Of a stretch of DNA of 29,872 nt, positions 1 to 7,479 are shown one piece after another. Numbering within the stretch: position 1 is the first letter of the stretch; every line of letters starts with the position of its first letter. The DNA is from an uncultured Eubacterium sp. (lineage in GTDB: Bacteria > Bacillota > Clostridia > Lachnospirales > Lachnospiraceae). The translations under genes were made by a program, and so were the position numbers. The notes beneath the pieces are model-generated. The model did not search any database. It was not told the DNA's origin and saw only the letters and a program-made list of their open reading frames with translations. The stretch lies in contig CAJUFM010000036.1 in assembly GCA_910585745.1 (NCBI GenBank), forward strand, positions 1-29,872, in the 5' to 3' direction.

Positions 1-1
1 T

Positions 2-131
2 GCAACGAGCCTGATTCCTCGCCCGCTTCGCGGCCTCGTCATCGCGGCAGTCGCCGTATAGAAAAGGACCGCCGGCACAGCACTGTGCAAGCACAGCTGT
101 GCCGGCGGTCCTTTTCTGCACGGCTCGTTGC
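2..131. repeat. Multi-arm palindromic structure just past the purL stop, probable terminator
   Basis: A perfect 10-bp outer stem joins 2-11 (GCAACGAGCC) to 122-131. Inside it sit a CCGC-TTC-GCGG hairpin (about 23-34), a CGGC/GCCG hairpin (about 45-56) and a perfect 22-bp stem pairing 60-81 with 96-117, whose loop continues as TGTGC-AA-GCACA. The outer arm ends next to the purL stop codon (132-134). The long arm carries A4 on one side and T4 on the other, so it could terminate transcription from either direction. The RNA fold is inferred from complementarity only, and the element could extend beyond the left edge of the window. Confidence 0.65.
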
Positions 132-3100
132 TTAACGGAAGTATTCGATGCCGCTCTCGAAGATCAGCTGGTTCTGCTCTCCGAATATATTTACAGCCAC
201 TCCGTCGCCCCTTCGCTCGGAGTGTGCCATTTTTCCAAGTACCCGTCCATCCGGGCTGGTGATTCCCTCGATGGCGTAATAAGAACCGTTGGGGTTGAAG
301 TCCTCGTCCATGGTCGGATTGCCGTCTACATCCACGTACTGGGTCGCTACCTGGCCATTGGCAAAGAGTTTGTCGATCCACTCCTTATTTGCCACAAAAC
401 GGCCTTCTCCGTGGGACGCCGGTACAGAGTACACACCGCCCAGCTCCGCCTTCTGAAGCCATGGAGATTTATTGGTCACTACTTTCAGATAAACGGATTT
501 GCTTATATGTCTGCCAATGCTGTTGGTAGTCAATGTCGGGGAGTCCTCTTTCTGGGTGTGGATCTCACCGAAAGGCACAAGACCTAACTTGATCAATGCC
601 TGGAATCCGTTACAGATACCGAGGACAAGTCCATCTCTCTCCTGCAGCAGACGGTGTACCGCTTCCTTTATCCTCTCGTTGCGGAATACGGAAGTGATGA
701 ATTTGGCAGAACCATCTGGTTCATCACCGGCGCTGAAACCGCCGGAGAACATAAGGATCTGGGACTGGCTAATCGCCCGCTCAAAGGCATCCACACTGTC
801 CTTGATATTCTGCTCTGTCATATTTTTAAATACGATGCTCTCGGTGTCTGCTCCCGCCCGCTCAAAGGCGCGGATCGTATCATACTCGCAGTTTGTTCCC
901 GGAAATACCGGTACAAATACCTTTGGCTTTGCCACCTTATGGCGGCAGACATAAATGTCTTTTGTATCGAATAATCCAGTGTTAATCTTCACATCCTCTA
1001 CACCAGAACGGGTTGGGAATACCTTTTCCAGAGTACCAGTCCATGCGTCAATGGCAGCTTCCATGGACACACTCTCAGAGCCATAGGTAAATGCCGGCTG
1101 GGATACCACTTCACCGATCTGTACAAAATCTACGCCTAGAGTTTGTACTTTTTTAAGATCGTCTGCAGAGATCTCCACAAGGATATCACCATATGCAGGC
1201 TTGAAATAATCCTCAATCGCTATGGAAGCCTCAAACTGAACACCCAGCTTATTTCCAAATGCCATCTTGGCTGCCGCCTCAGCAGTGCCTTTTCCAGTCA
1301 GGGCATAAGCGGATCTCACCACACCCTGGCGGATGAGTCCGGTCACTTTTCCGTAGAGTTCCATAATATATTCATAATCCGGAAGGTCAAAGCAGTCCTT
1401 GCGGATCGGGAATTTCACAAGTACATTTCCTGCCGCCTTTAATTCCGGCGTCACCACATCGGAGATTTTTGCCACATCTACTGCAAAGGAACAAAGTGTC
1501 GGGGGAACATCGATATCGTTAAAAGTTCCCGACATGCTGTCCTTACCGCCGATGGACGGAAGTCCCAGCTTCATCTGGGCGTCATAAGCACCGAGAAGCG
1601 CCGCCATGGGCTCACCCCAGCGCCTGCTGTCCTCTGTCATGCGCTTGAAGTACTCCTGGAACGTGAAACGGATCTTTGTAAGATCACCGCCAGCCGCTAC
1701 GATCTTTGCCACAGAAGTAAGCACAGCATACTCTGCTCCGTGGTAAGGACTCCAGCTCATCAGATAAGGATCCATTCCATAGCTCATCATGGTCACCGTA
1801 TCACATGCACCATCGGGCACAGGCAGTTTGGCGATCATCGTCTGGGTAGGCGTCAGCTGGTATTTACCACCATAAGGCATGTCTACCGTGCAGGCTCCGA
1901 TGGAGCTGTCAAACATCTCCACCAGTCCCTTTTTGGAACATACATTTAAGTCTTTCAGATTTTCTGTAAATGTCTCTGAAAAGCTGTTGGAAACATTCAC
2001 TTTATCAAGATAACTGTCTGCTTTCTTCGGAGTCTCTACTGTCACATCCGTCTCCTGATGCGCTCCGTTGGTATCCAGAAAGGCTCTGGAAATGTTTACG
2101 ATCTCTTTGCCTCTCCATTTCAGCACCAGCCTCGGTTCTTTCGTCACCACTGCCACCGGTACCGCCTCAAGGTTCTCTTCCTCCGCGAAGGCAAGCATTT
2201 TATCTACATCCTTGGGATCTACCACGATCGCCATACGTTCCTGGGACTCAGAGATCGCAAGCTCTGTACCGTCAAGACCCGCATATTTTTTCGGCACCTT
2301 GTCCAGATCCACCGTCAGACCATCCGCCAGCTCTCCGATGGCTACCGATACGCCGCCGGCGCCAAAATCATTACATTTTTTAATCAGGCGGCTGACTTCT
2401 TCGCGGCGGAACAGTCTCTGGATCTTACGTTCTGTCGGCGCATTTCCTTTCTGTACCTCTGCGCCGCAGGTATCAATGGACTCAGTATTGTGTGCCTTGG
2501 AAGAACCTGTAGCTCCACCACAGCCATCCCGTCCGGTACGTCCGCCCAGCAGTATAATGATATCCTCTGGATCAGAATTTTCCCGGATCACATTTTTTCT
2601 TGGGGCGGCGCCCATAACCGCACCGATCTCAAGACGTTTTGCCACATAATTAGGATGATAGATCTCATCCACAAGACCTGTGGCAAGCCCGATCTGATTG
2701 CCGTAAGAGCTGTAACCGCTGGCTGCCCCTGTCACGATCTTACGCTGTGCCAGCTTCCCTTCCATCGTCTCCTTCAGGGACTTGGTAGGATCTGCTGCCC
2801 CTGTCACACGCATCGCCTGATACACATATCCGCGTCCTGACAGCGGATCGCGGATCGCTCCTCCGAGACAGGTAGCCGCACCACCGAAGGGCTCGATCTC
2901 CGTCGGATGATTGTGGGTCTCATTTTTGAAAAATACGAGCCATTCCTCTTCCACCGGTCCTCTTCCGTCCCCGTGATCGATCTCCACAGGAACCACGATG
3001 GAACAGGCATTGATCTCATCGGAAACTTCCATATCATCCAATTTTCCATCCGCCCGCAGCTTCTTCATCGCCATAAGGGCAATATCCATCAGGGACACAA

Positions 3101-3914
3101 ATTTATCTTCTCTTCCCTCATAGATTTTATCATGATCCTTTTTATACATTTCATAGGCAGCCTGTATTGGCTCCCTGTAATCGCCATCTTCAAATCTAAT
3201 ATTTTTTAATTCTGTCAAAAAAGTAGTATGGCGGCAATGATCCGACCAATAAGTATCCAGCACCCGGATCTCTGTCATGCTTGGATCCCTTTTTTCCTCA
3301 TTTTTAAAATAATTCTGTATATGAAGGAAGTCCTTAAAGGTCATGGCAAGCCCAAGAGAATCATAAAGAGTTTTCAACTCCGGCTCTGGCATGGCTTGAA
3401 AACCATCAAATACTGCCACATCCGAAGGTTCATCAAAAACAGCTACCAGCGTATCCGGCACTGTCTCGTCCGTCTCTCTGGAATCCACTGGATTAATGCA
3501 GTACTCTTTTATGCGGACAAAATCTTCATCGCTGATCCCGCCGCTCAGAATGTAGGTTGTGGCAGAGCGGATCACCGGCTCTTCGCTTTCCTTCAGGAGC
3601 TTCACACACTGTTCTGCAGAATCTGCTCTCTGGTCAAACTGCCCTGGAAGATATTCCACGGAAAACACCCGGTCTCCCTCTTTTTTTTCAAAACCTTCCT
3701 CATAGACATAATCTACCGGCGGCTCTGAAAATACAGTGGCAAGTGCCTTCTTGTAAGTACTCTCGCCGATCCCTTCCACATCATAGCGATTTAGAACCCG
3801 TACCTGCTCCAGATCTTTAATGCCAAGATATTCCCTGATCTCTTTTTTCAGATCTTTTGCTGCAACTGCGTAGTCTTCCTTCTTTTCCACGTAAATCCGC
3901 TTAACCTCTGCCAT
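132..3914 (-). CDS. purL: Phosphoribosylformylglycinamidine synthase, single-chain form
   Basis: This enzyme makes FGAM from FGAR, glutamine and ATP, the fourth step of purine synthesis. The 1260-residue chain joins the synthetase and glutaminase parts that many Firmicutes split into PurS, PurL and PurQ. Visible signatures are the NETHNHPTEIEPFGGAATCLGG stretch split across about residues 331-352, GGKDSMSGTF in the second half, and a C-terminal class I amidotransferase domain with FPGTNCEYDT, the nucleophile cysteine in LGICNGFQAL, and the histidine in ASHGEGRF. The start is an ATG preceded by AGGAGAG at a good distance. It lies 122 bp after the foldase gene, and the gap holds a GGGG..CCCC inverted repeat. 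I saw no purine riboswitch. The gene appears intact and is the long clostridial type. Confidence 0.97.
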   Translation of the reverse strand: MAEVKRIYVEKKEDYAVAAKDLKKEIREYLGIKDLEQVRVLNRYDVEGIGESTYKKALATVFSEPPVDYVYEEGFEKKEGDRVFSVEYLPGQFDQRADSAEQCVKLLKESEEPVIRSATTYILSGGISDEDFVRIKEYCINPVDSRETDETVPDTLVAVFDEPSDVAVFDGFQAMPEPELKTLYDSLGLAMTFKDFLHIQNYFKNEEKRDPSMTEIRVLDTYWSDHCRHTTFLTELKNIRFEDGDYREPIQAAYEMYKKDHDKIYEGREDKFVSLMDIALMAMKKLRADGKLDDMEVSDEINACSIVVPVEIDHGDGRGPVEEEWLVFFKNETHNHPTEIEPFGGAATCLGGAIRDPLSGRGYVYQAMRVTGAADPTKSLKETMEGKLAQRKIVTGAASGYSSYGNQIGLATGLVDEIYHPNYVAKRLEIGAVMGAAPRKNVIRENSDPEDIIILLGGRTGRDGCGGATGSSKAHNTESIDTCGAEVQKGNAPTERKIQRLFRREEVSRLIKKCNDFGAGGVSVAIGELADGLTVDLDKVPKKYAGLDGTELAISESQERMAIVVDPKDVDKMLAFAEEENLEAVPVAVVTKEPRLVLKWRGKEIVNISRAFLDTNGAHQETDVTVETPKKADSYLDKVNVSNSFSETFTENLKDLNVCSKKGLVEMFDSSIGACTVDMPYGGKYQLTPTQTMIAKLPVPDGACDTVTMMSYGMDPYLMSWSPYHGAEYAVLTSVAKIVAAGGDLTKIRFTFQEYFKRMTEDSRRWGEPMAALLGAYDAQMKLGLPSIGGKDSMSGTFNDIDVPPTLCSFAVDVAKISDVVTPELKAAGNVLVKFPIRKDCFDLPDYEYIMELYGKVTGLIRQGVVRSAYALTGKGTAEAAAKMAFGNKLGVQFEASIAIEDYFKPAYGDILVEISADDLKKVQTLGVDFVQIGEVVSQPAFTYGSESVSMEAAIDAWTGTLEKVFPTRSGVEDVKINTGLFDTKDIYVCRHKVAKPKVFVPVFPGTNCEYDTIRAFERAGADTESIVFKNMTEQNIKDSVDAFERAISQSQILMFSGGFSAGDEPDGSAKFITSVFRNERIKEAVHRLLQERDGLVLGICNGFQALIKLGLVPFGEIHTQKEDSPTLTTNSIGRHISKSVYLKVVTNKSPWLQKAELGGVYSVPASHGEGRFVANKEWIDKLFANGQVATQYVDVDGNPTMDEDFNPNGSYYAIEGITSPDGRVLGKMAHSERRGDGVAVNIFGEQNQLIFESGIEYFR

Positions 3915-3958
3915 GGCTTTTCTCTCCTATCTCGTCTGTTGATACTATATAAGATGCT

Positions 3959-3981
3959 GGGGGCAAAAGGCTTTTGACCCC
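3959..3981. repeat. Inverted repeat in the foldase-purL gap
   Basis: GGGGGCAAAAG and CTTTTGACCCC face each other around a single base, giving roughly 9 paired positions with one mismatch. It lies about 45 bp upstream of the purL start. It could be a terminator for the upstream foldase gene, although no T-run follows on the minus strand, or an operator for purL. The sequence alone does not decide. Confidence 0.4.
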
Positions 3982-4036
3982 TATGATACCTGCGGACTGC
4001 TTCATTGCCCTGCAATTCTCACAATCCTAGTGTTCA

Positions 4037-5197
4037 TTACTGTACTGCTGTGTAGGAACCGAGTTTCACACGTCCCTTCCAATAGCTCTGAACTTCTGTT
4101 TTATATCTAGTTTTAATCTCATCATATTTGGCATTAAACTGCTTGGTCTCCTCGGCACTCACAACGGAATCACATTCTTTGTCATAGGCAGCACTATCAT
4201 CGTTATTCACCATTTTTACAAGATAGTATCCGTCTTCTCCCTCAATAACGTCTGAGATCTGATCATTGTTCATCTTGATCAGACGTTTTCTCAGTTTCTT
4301 TGTCAGGAAGGAAGAACTGTCCATATCCTTTTCCAGAAGCTCCTGGGTCTGAACTGCCTGAATTCCCGTCGTATCCTTTTCTTCTACAAGCTTTGTAAAG
4401 TCCTCAGCAGTCTTCGCCTTTTCCTGAAGAGCTTTCATATTGTTCAGATTGGTCTGTTTCTGTTCTGCAGTCACATCCACTTCTTCATCCCCGGATCCTG
4501 TTTTATTGCTTACTTTATAGTACTGCATCGTATACTGGCGGAAATCTTCCTTTTTCACAGTAGCTTTCAGAGCTTCTCTGTCAAGGCCGCTCTCTGAAAT
4601 GATAACCTGTCTGTATTTTTGAACCAGTGTGTTTTTCGCAAATACTTCTTTCAGGGTCTCTTCATCCAGTCCCGGAAGGTTTTTCTGACCATCTGTCATG
4701 GATTCCATCGCCTTTTTCACACTTTCATCTGCCGCTTTCTTTTCCTCGTCTGTCAGGGTATATCCTAATTTCTCTGCCTCCATATAGAGGATCTCTTTCT
4801 GTTTGAGACCATCCATCACCTGCTTTTTGGCAGCAGAAGCGCCATTTCTTCCGTCCTCGTCTGCATTTTCCATCTCCCAATAGGTTGTACCATACATCTG
4901 CTGATACAGGGAAGCATAAGAATTAAACTGTGTCTCAAGAGTATAAATATCATAAACCGCTTCTTTCATATAAACCGTATTGGTCTTTTCTCCACTTTCA
5001 TCGCTCCGCGTCACTTTCAGCACCGCTCGCGGTCTCAGCTGCATATAAAATACACCGGCACAAAGAATAATGATCGCTGCAATTCCAAGTGTCAGTAAAA
5101 TTTTGTTTTTTGAAGCAATGACTACACTTCCTGAACCTTTGCTTTGCTTCTCTGATCCAATCCCACCGTTTTTTGCCAATTTCTTTGAGTTATTCAT
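4037..5197 (-). CDS. Membrane-anchored SurA/PrsA-like foldase (peptidyl-prolyl isomerase family)
   Basis: About 386 residues. A basic N-terminus is followed by one hydrophobic segment (about residues 33-52) and a long, charged extracytoplasmic part rich in helix. The layout resembles SurA/PrsA proteins: a helical N-terminal chaperone region, then a parvulin-like stretch ending in motifs such as GEDGYYLVKMVNND. The parvulin core is weak, so isomerase activity is uncertain and a pure chaperone role is possible. The annotated frame can open with a GTG at 5200, but GGAGG at 5204-5208 stands 6 nt from the ATG at 5197, which is the better start. It likely helps fold exported proteins on the outer face of the membrane. 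A TTTACA-16-TAAAAT promoter lies just upstream. Confidence 0.75.
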   Translation of the reverse strand: MNNSKKLAKNGGIGSEKQSKGSGSVVIASKNKILLTLGIAAIIILCAGVFYMQLRPRAVLKVTRSDESGEKTNTVYMKEAVYDIYTLETQFNSYASLYQQMYGTTYWEMENADEDGRNGASAAKKQVMDGLKQKEILYMEAEKLGYTLTDEEKKAADESVKKAMESMTDGQKNLPGLDEETLKEVFAKNTLVQKYRQVIISESGLDREALKATVKKEDFRQYTMQYYKVSNKTGSGDEEVDVTAEQKQTNLNNMKALQEKAKTAEDFTKLVEEKDTTGIQAVQTQELLEKDMDSSSFLTKKLRKRLIKMNNDQISDVIEGEDGYYLVKMVNNDDSAAYDKECDSVVSAEETKQFNAKYDEIKTRYKTEVQSYWKGRVKLGSYTAVQ

Positions 5198-5239
5198 CAC
5201 TTTCCTCCAAAACTATATATTTGTAAACATACATCATAT

Positions 5240-5267
5240 ATTTTACCATATTTTTTGAAGTTGTAAA
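5240..5267 (-). promoter_or_regulatory. Sigma-A promoter of the foldase gene
   Basis: Read on the minus strand, TTTACA (5267-5262) and TAAAAT (5245-5240) are separated by 16 bp. They lie 43 bp upstream of the foldase ATG and below the tRNA terminator. The -10 and -35 each match the consensus at most positions. Confidence 0.6.
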
Positions 5268-5285
5268 GATATTTCCGTTTAAAAC

Positions 5286-5316
5286 AAAAAAAAGATATGA
5301 TCAACTCATATCTTTT
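5286..5316 (-). terminator. Intrinsic terminator of tRNA-Leu
   Basis: AAAGATATGA and TCATATCTTT form a perfect stem around a 5-nt loop, followed on the minus strand by a run of T residues. It sits about 10 bp past the tRNA 3' end. The A/T symmetry means it could also work on the plus strand, but no plus-strand transcript is expected there. Confidence 0.85.
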
Positions 5317-5325
5317 TCATGACAA

Positions 5326-5409
5326 TGCAGGAGATGGGACTTGAACCCACACGATATTGCTACCACAGGCACCTGAAGCCTGCGCGTCTGCCAATTCCGC
5401 CACTCCTGC
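5326..5409 (-). tRNA. tRNA-Leu, anticodon CAG
   Basis: An 84-nt class II tRNA. The acceptor stem GCAGGAG pairs with CTCCTGC, with discriminator base A. The D-arm region carries TGGCGGAATTGGCAGACG, the anticodon arm is CAGGC-TTCAGGT-GCCTG with anticodon CAG, a long variable arm follows, and the T-arm has GGTTCAAGTCC. CCA is not encoded and must be added after transcription. It reads CUG codons. A strong T-run terminator follows. Confidence 0.97.
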
Positions 5410-5421
5410 GTGCTTATTTAA

Positions 5422-5448
5422 ATTATCATATTTTTTTTCAAATGTCAA
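5422..5448 (-). promoter_or_regulatory. Probable promoter of tRNA-Leu
   Basis: A consensus -35 TTGACA lies on the minus strand at 5448-5443. The best -10 is GATAAT at 5427-5422, with a short 15-bp spacer. It ends 13 bp before the tRNA 5' end, which fits a tRNA promoter, but the -10 choice is uncertain because the region is very A+T rich. Confidence 0.45.
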
Positions 5449-5455
5449 TAAAAAA

Positions 5456-5485
5456 TTGATAGAAATTTAAATAATTTTATAGTAT
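5456..5485 (+). promoter_or_regulatory. Possible promoter of the small membrane protein gene
   Basis: TTGATA (5456-5461) and TAGTAT (5480-5485) are separated by 18 bp, about 60 bp upstream of the chosen start codon. This is a moderate match in an A+T-rich intergenic region shared with the divergent tRNA promoter. Confidence 0.4.
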
Positions 5486-5548
5486 ACTAGATTTAAAGTG
5501 TTTAAATACTATTAATATATGCGTGAATTCGCAGGAACGGAGATTGTT

Positions 5549-5905
5549 ATGGGTATTAGTGTTGGTATGCTTATTTTTGGTCTTTTTGACGGAGGTCTGA
5601 CCTTTGCCATTGTATTCTGTCTTTTGAAAGCCAGGTTCAAAGGGAAAAAAATAGGAAGAATCTTGGGAACGGTTTTAGGGATAATTTTATTTTCTGTTTA
5701 TATCGCCCTGTTTGTCTATTTTAACACTCCCGGAACAAATGTAAATCCAGACTTTCGGACTTTCATCTACTTGGCTCCGATCGTCCTGGCTGTGCTGTTA
5801 TGTACTCTGGTTTTCCTGTCCCAGCCTCCGAAGGAACAGAACACTGTGGAGGCTCCAGAGGATGAGCTCATCGCAGATACTGCTGAGACAGAAGAAATAC
5901 TTTAA
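5549..5905 (+). CDS. Small multi-pass membrane protein of unknown function
   Basis: About 118 residues with three hydrophobic segments: roughly residues 1-26, 39-58 and 73-91. A basic loop (KARFKGKKIGR) follows the first segment and an acidic soluble tail follows the third (EAPEDELIADTAETEEIL). I do not recognise the family. The open frame could begin at 5519, but that ATG has no ribosome binding site, whereas GGAACGGAG sits 6 nt ahead of the ATG at 5549. The stop codon overlaps the -35 region of the next gene, so the two genes probably have separate promoters. The positive loop and acidic tail suggest an inner-membrane protein with its C-terminus in the cytoplasm, but no function can be inferred. 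Confidence 0.7.
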   Translation: MGISVGMLIFGLFDGGLTFAIVFCLLKARFKGKKIGRILGTVLGIILFSVYIALFVYFNTPGTNVNPDFRTFIYLAPIVLAVLLCTLVFLSQPPKEQNTVEAPEDELIADTAETEEIL

Positions 5906-5934
5906 TTGTCAAACAACAGGGAACATGGTATAAT
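5906..5934 (+). promoter_or_regulatory. Strong sigma-A promoter of the phosphoribosyltransferase gene
   Basis: TTGTCA (5906-5911), a 17-bp spacer and a perfect TATAAT (5929-5934). The expected transcript starts near 5941, about 46 nt before the ATG. This rules out the upstream TTG start that the open frame would allow. Confidence 0.85.
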
Positions 5935-5935
5935 A

Positions 5936-5959
5936 GACGTTAAAGGGAATATAAACGTC
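5936..5959 (+). promoter_or_regulatory. Inverted repeat over the transcription start, possible operator or leader hairpin
   Basis: GACGTT (5936-5941) and AACGTC (5954-5959) are perfect inverted repeats 12 bp apart. They cover the predicted transcription start and first leader bases, a usual place for a repressor site. No known regulator motif is recognised. Confidence 0.35.
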
Positions 5960-5986
5960 AATGATTTTTGTAAGGAGGTATCGAAT

Positions 5987-6637
5987 ATGCTGGATAAACT
6001 AGAAAACGTAATTAAAATTCCATCCAGGATCAACAATAAACTCATTCTTAAGGTGGTACCAGGGCATTTTGCCACAAACCATTCACATATCAATTATTAC
6101 CTGGATATGACACGTCTGAAGGTGGGACAGAGAGAAGCCTATCAGGCAGCTTCTACCATGGCAAAAGAATATCAGTACAGCACGCCTATTGATACGATTA
6201 TCTGTATGGATGGCTGCTACATGATCGGCGCCTTTCTTGCCAGCAAACTCACAGAGGCTGGTGTGATCTCCATGAATATGCACCAGAGTATCTATGTCAT
6301 CGAGCCAGAGTTTAACCCCAGCGGACAGATGATCTTCCGGGACAACATTCAGCCGATGGTGAATGGAAAAAATGTCCTTCTCCTTCTCGCCTCTGCCACC
6401 ACCGGAAAGACCATTGCCCAAAGTTTGGAGTGTATCGAATATTATGGAGGGATCATACAAGGTATCTCGGCAATCTTCAGCGCCACTGACCAGATCGAAG
6501 GACATATGGTTAAATCGATCTTCCACACGGATGATCTGCCCGACTACCAGTCATTTTCCCAGCATCATTGTCCTTTCTGTGAAGCAGGACATAAAATCGA
6601 TGCCATTGTGAACAGCTATGGTTATTCCAAATTCTAA
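5987..6637 (+). CDS. Divergent phosphoribosyltransferase-fold protein
   Basis: 216 residues, starting at the ATG preceded by AAGGAGG 8 nt upstream. The sequence looks like the clostridial proteins usually labelled orotate phosphoribosyltransferase-like. It has a Rossmann-type core with IDTIICMDGCYMIGAFLA and a PRPP-loop-like segment NVLLLLASATTGKTIAQ (about residues 129-145). In typical type I phosphoribosyltransferases this loop begins with two acidic residues (VDDxxTTG). Here Ala-Ser takes their place, so PRPP binding may be altered and the real reaction is unclear. A CPFC pair (about 195-198) near the C-terminus might bind metal. It is a single-gene unit with its own strong promoter, ended by a hairpin at 6650-6685. 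Confidence 0.7.
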   Translation: MLDKLENVIKIPSRINNKLILKVVPGHFATNHSHINYYLDMTRLKVGQREAYQAASTMAKEYQYSTPIDTIICMDGCYMIGAFLASKLTEAGVISMNMHQSIYVIEPEFNPSGQMIFRDNIQPMVNGKNVLLLLASATTGKTIAQSLECIEYYGGIIQGISAIFSATDQIEGHMVKSIFHTDDLPDYQSFSQHHCPFCEAGHKIDAIVNSYGYSKF

Positions 6638-6649
6638 GAGTACGTTAAA

Positions 6650-6685
6650 CGGCGCCAGTCTGATATCTGTTTCAAACTGGCGCCG
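6650..6685. terminator. Hairpin between convergent genes
   Basis: CGGCGCCAG (6650-6658) pairs perfectly with CTGGCGCCG (6677-6685) across an 18-nt loop. It lies between the stops of the converging phosphoribosyltransferase and MoeB/ThiF-like genes. There is no long T-run on either side, so it is a weak intrinsic terminator or an mRNA-end stabilising stem. Confidence 0.6.
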
Positions 6686-6707
6686 ATGAATTATAATAAA
6701 AAGATAC

Positions 6708-7457
6708 CTATGCTTTTCCGCATACAGGACATTCAGGATTTTTTTTCGTGAATCTGACCTGACGGAATTCCATCGTCAAAGCCTCTACCGTGAGCATCCT
6801 GCCAGTAAGCAGCTCCCCAATCCCCAACAGAAACTTTACCGCCTCCATACTCTGCAGTGTACCGATAATACCTGCCATACAGCCGATCACCCCAACCTCC
6901 CGGCAAGTGGGAATCAAACCATCCTCCGGAGGCTGCTCAAAGATACAGCGGTAACAGGGTCCCTCTCCAGGAACATAAGTCATAACCTGTCCTCCAAATT
7001 CCTGAATACCTCCGTAGGAAAATGGTTTTTTCAGAGCAACACAGGTATCATTGATCAGAAACTTGGCTTCAAAATTATCTGTGGCGTCAAGAATAAAATC
7101 ATAATTGTCAAATATCTCTTTTGCGTTGTCTTCCTGCAGCCGTTCCCGCAGAGCTGATACCTGAACATCCGGATTTAACTTCTCGATCCGCTTTTTTGCT
7201 GATAATACTTTGGGGATCCCAATGGATCCAGAAGAATGTATGACCTGTCTTTGAAGATTTGTCAGATCCACATCATCATCATCCAGGATACCGATATGTC
7301 CGACCCCTGCGGATGCCAGATACAGAGCAGCCGGTGAACCAAGTCCACCGGCTCCTACAATAAGTACACGGGAATTGAGAAGTTTTTCCTGCCCCTCTTC
7401 CCCTACCTTATTCAGCAATATCTGTCTGGAATACCGCTCACTCTGTGTTTTATTCAT
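6708..7457 (-). CDS. MoeB/ThiF/HesA-family sulfur-carrier adenylyltransferase
   Basis: 249 residues. E1-like enzymes of this family adenylate the C-terminal glycine of a sulfur carrier protein (ThiS or MoaD type) for thiamine, molybdopterin or related cofactor synthesis. The nucleotide-binding GAGGLGSP is at 35-42, the conserved DDDDVDLTNLQRQ at 59-71, and the structural zinc cysteines are CYRC (about 168-171) and CPVC (near the end). A conserved cysteine in PTCREVGVIG occupies the usual catalytic position. There is no C-terminal rhodanese domain. It starts 22 bp after the flavodiiron gene, so the two are likely co-transcribed. No carrier-protein gene is visible nearby, so thiamine versus molybdopterin use cannot be decided. 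Confidence 0.88.
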   Translation of the reverse strand: MNKTQSERYSRQILLNKVGEEGQEKLLNSRVLIVGAGGLGSPAALYLASAGVGHIGILDDDDVDLTNLQRQVIHSSGSIGIPKVLSAKKRIEKLNPDVQVSALRERLQEDNAKEIFDNYDFILDATDNFEAKFLINDTCVALKKPFSYGGIQEFGGQVMTYVPGEGPCYRCIFEQPPEDGLIPTCREVGVIGCMAGIIGTLQSMEAVKFLLGIGELLTGRMLTVEALTMEFRQVRFTKKNPECPVCGKA

Positions 7458-7479
7458 CTTCTCACCTTATAGCCACAGA

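Noticed and set aside
2058..2840. Long plus-strand open frame of 260 codons
   Set aside because: It lies fully antisense to the conserved purL core and has no recognisable domain or start signal.
3915..4036. Purine riboswitch ahead of purL
   Set aside because: The gap is short and only one simple hairpin is visible, with no three-way junction core.
5906..5986. TTG-initiated N-terminal extension of the phosphoribosyltransferase gene
   Set aside because: It would start inside the -35 box of a near-perfect promoter; AAGGAGG precedes the later ATG.
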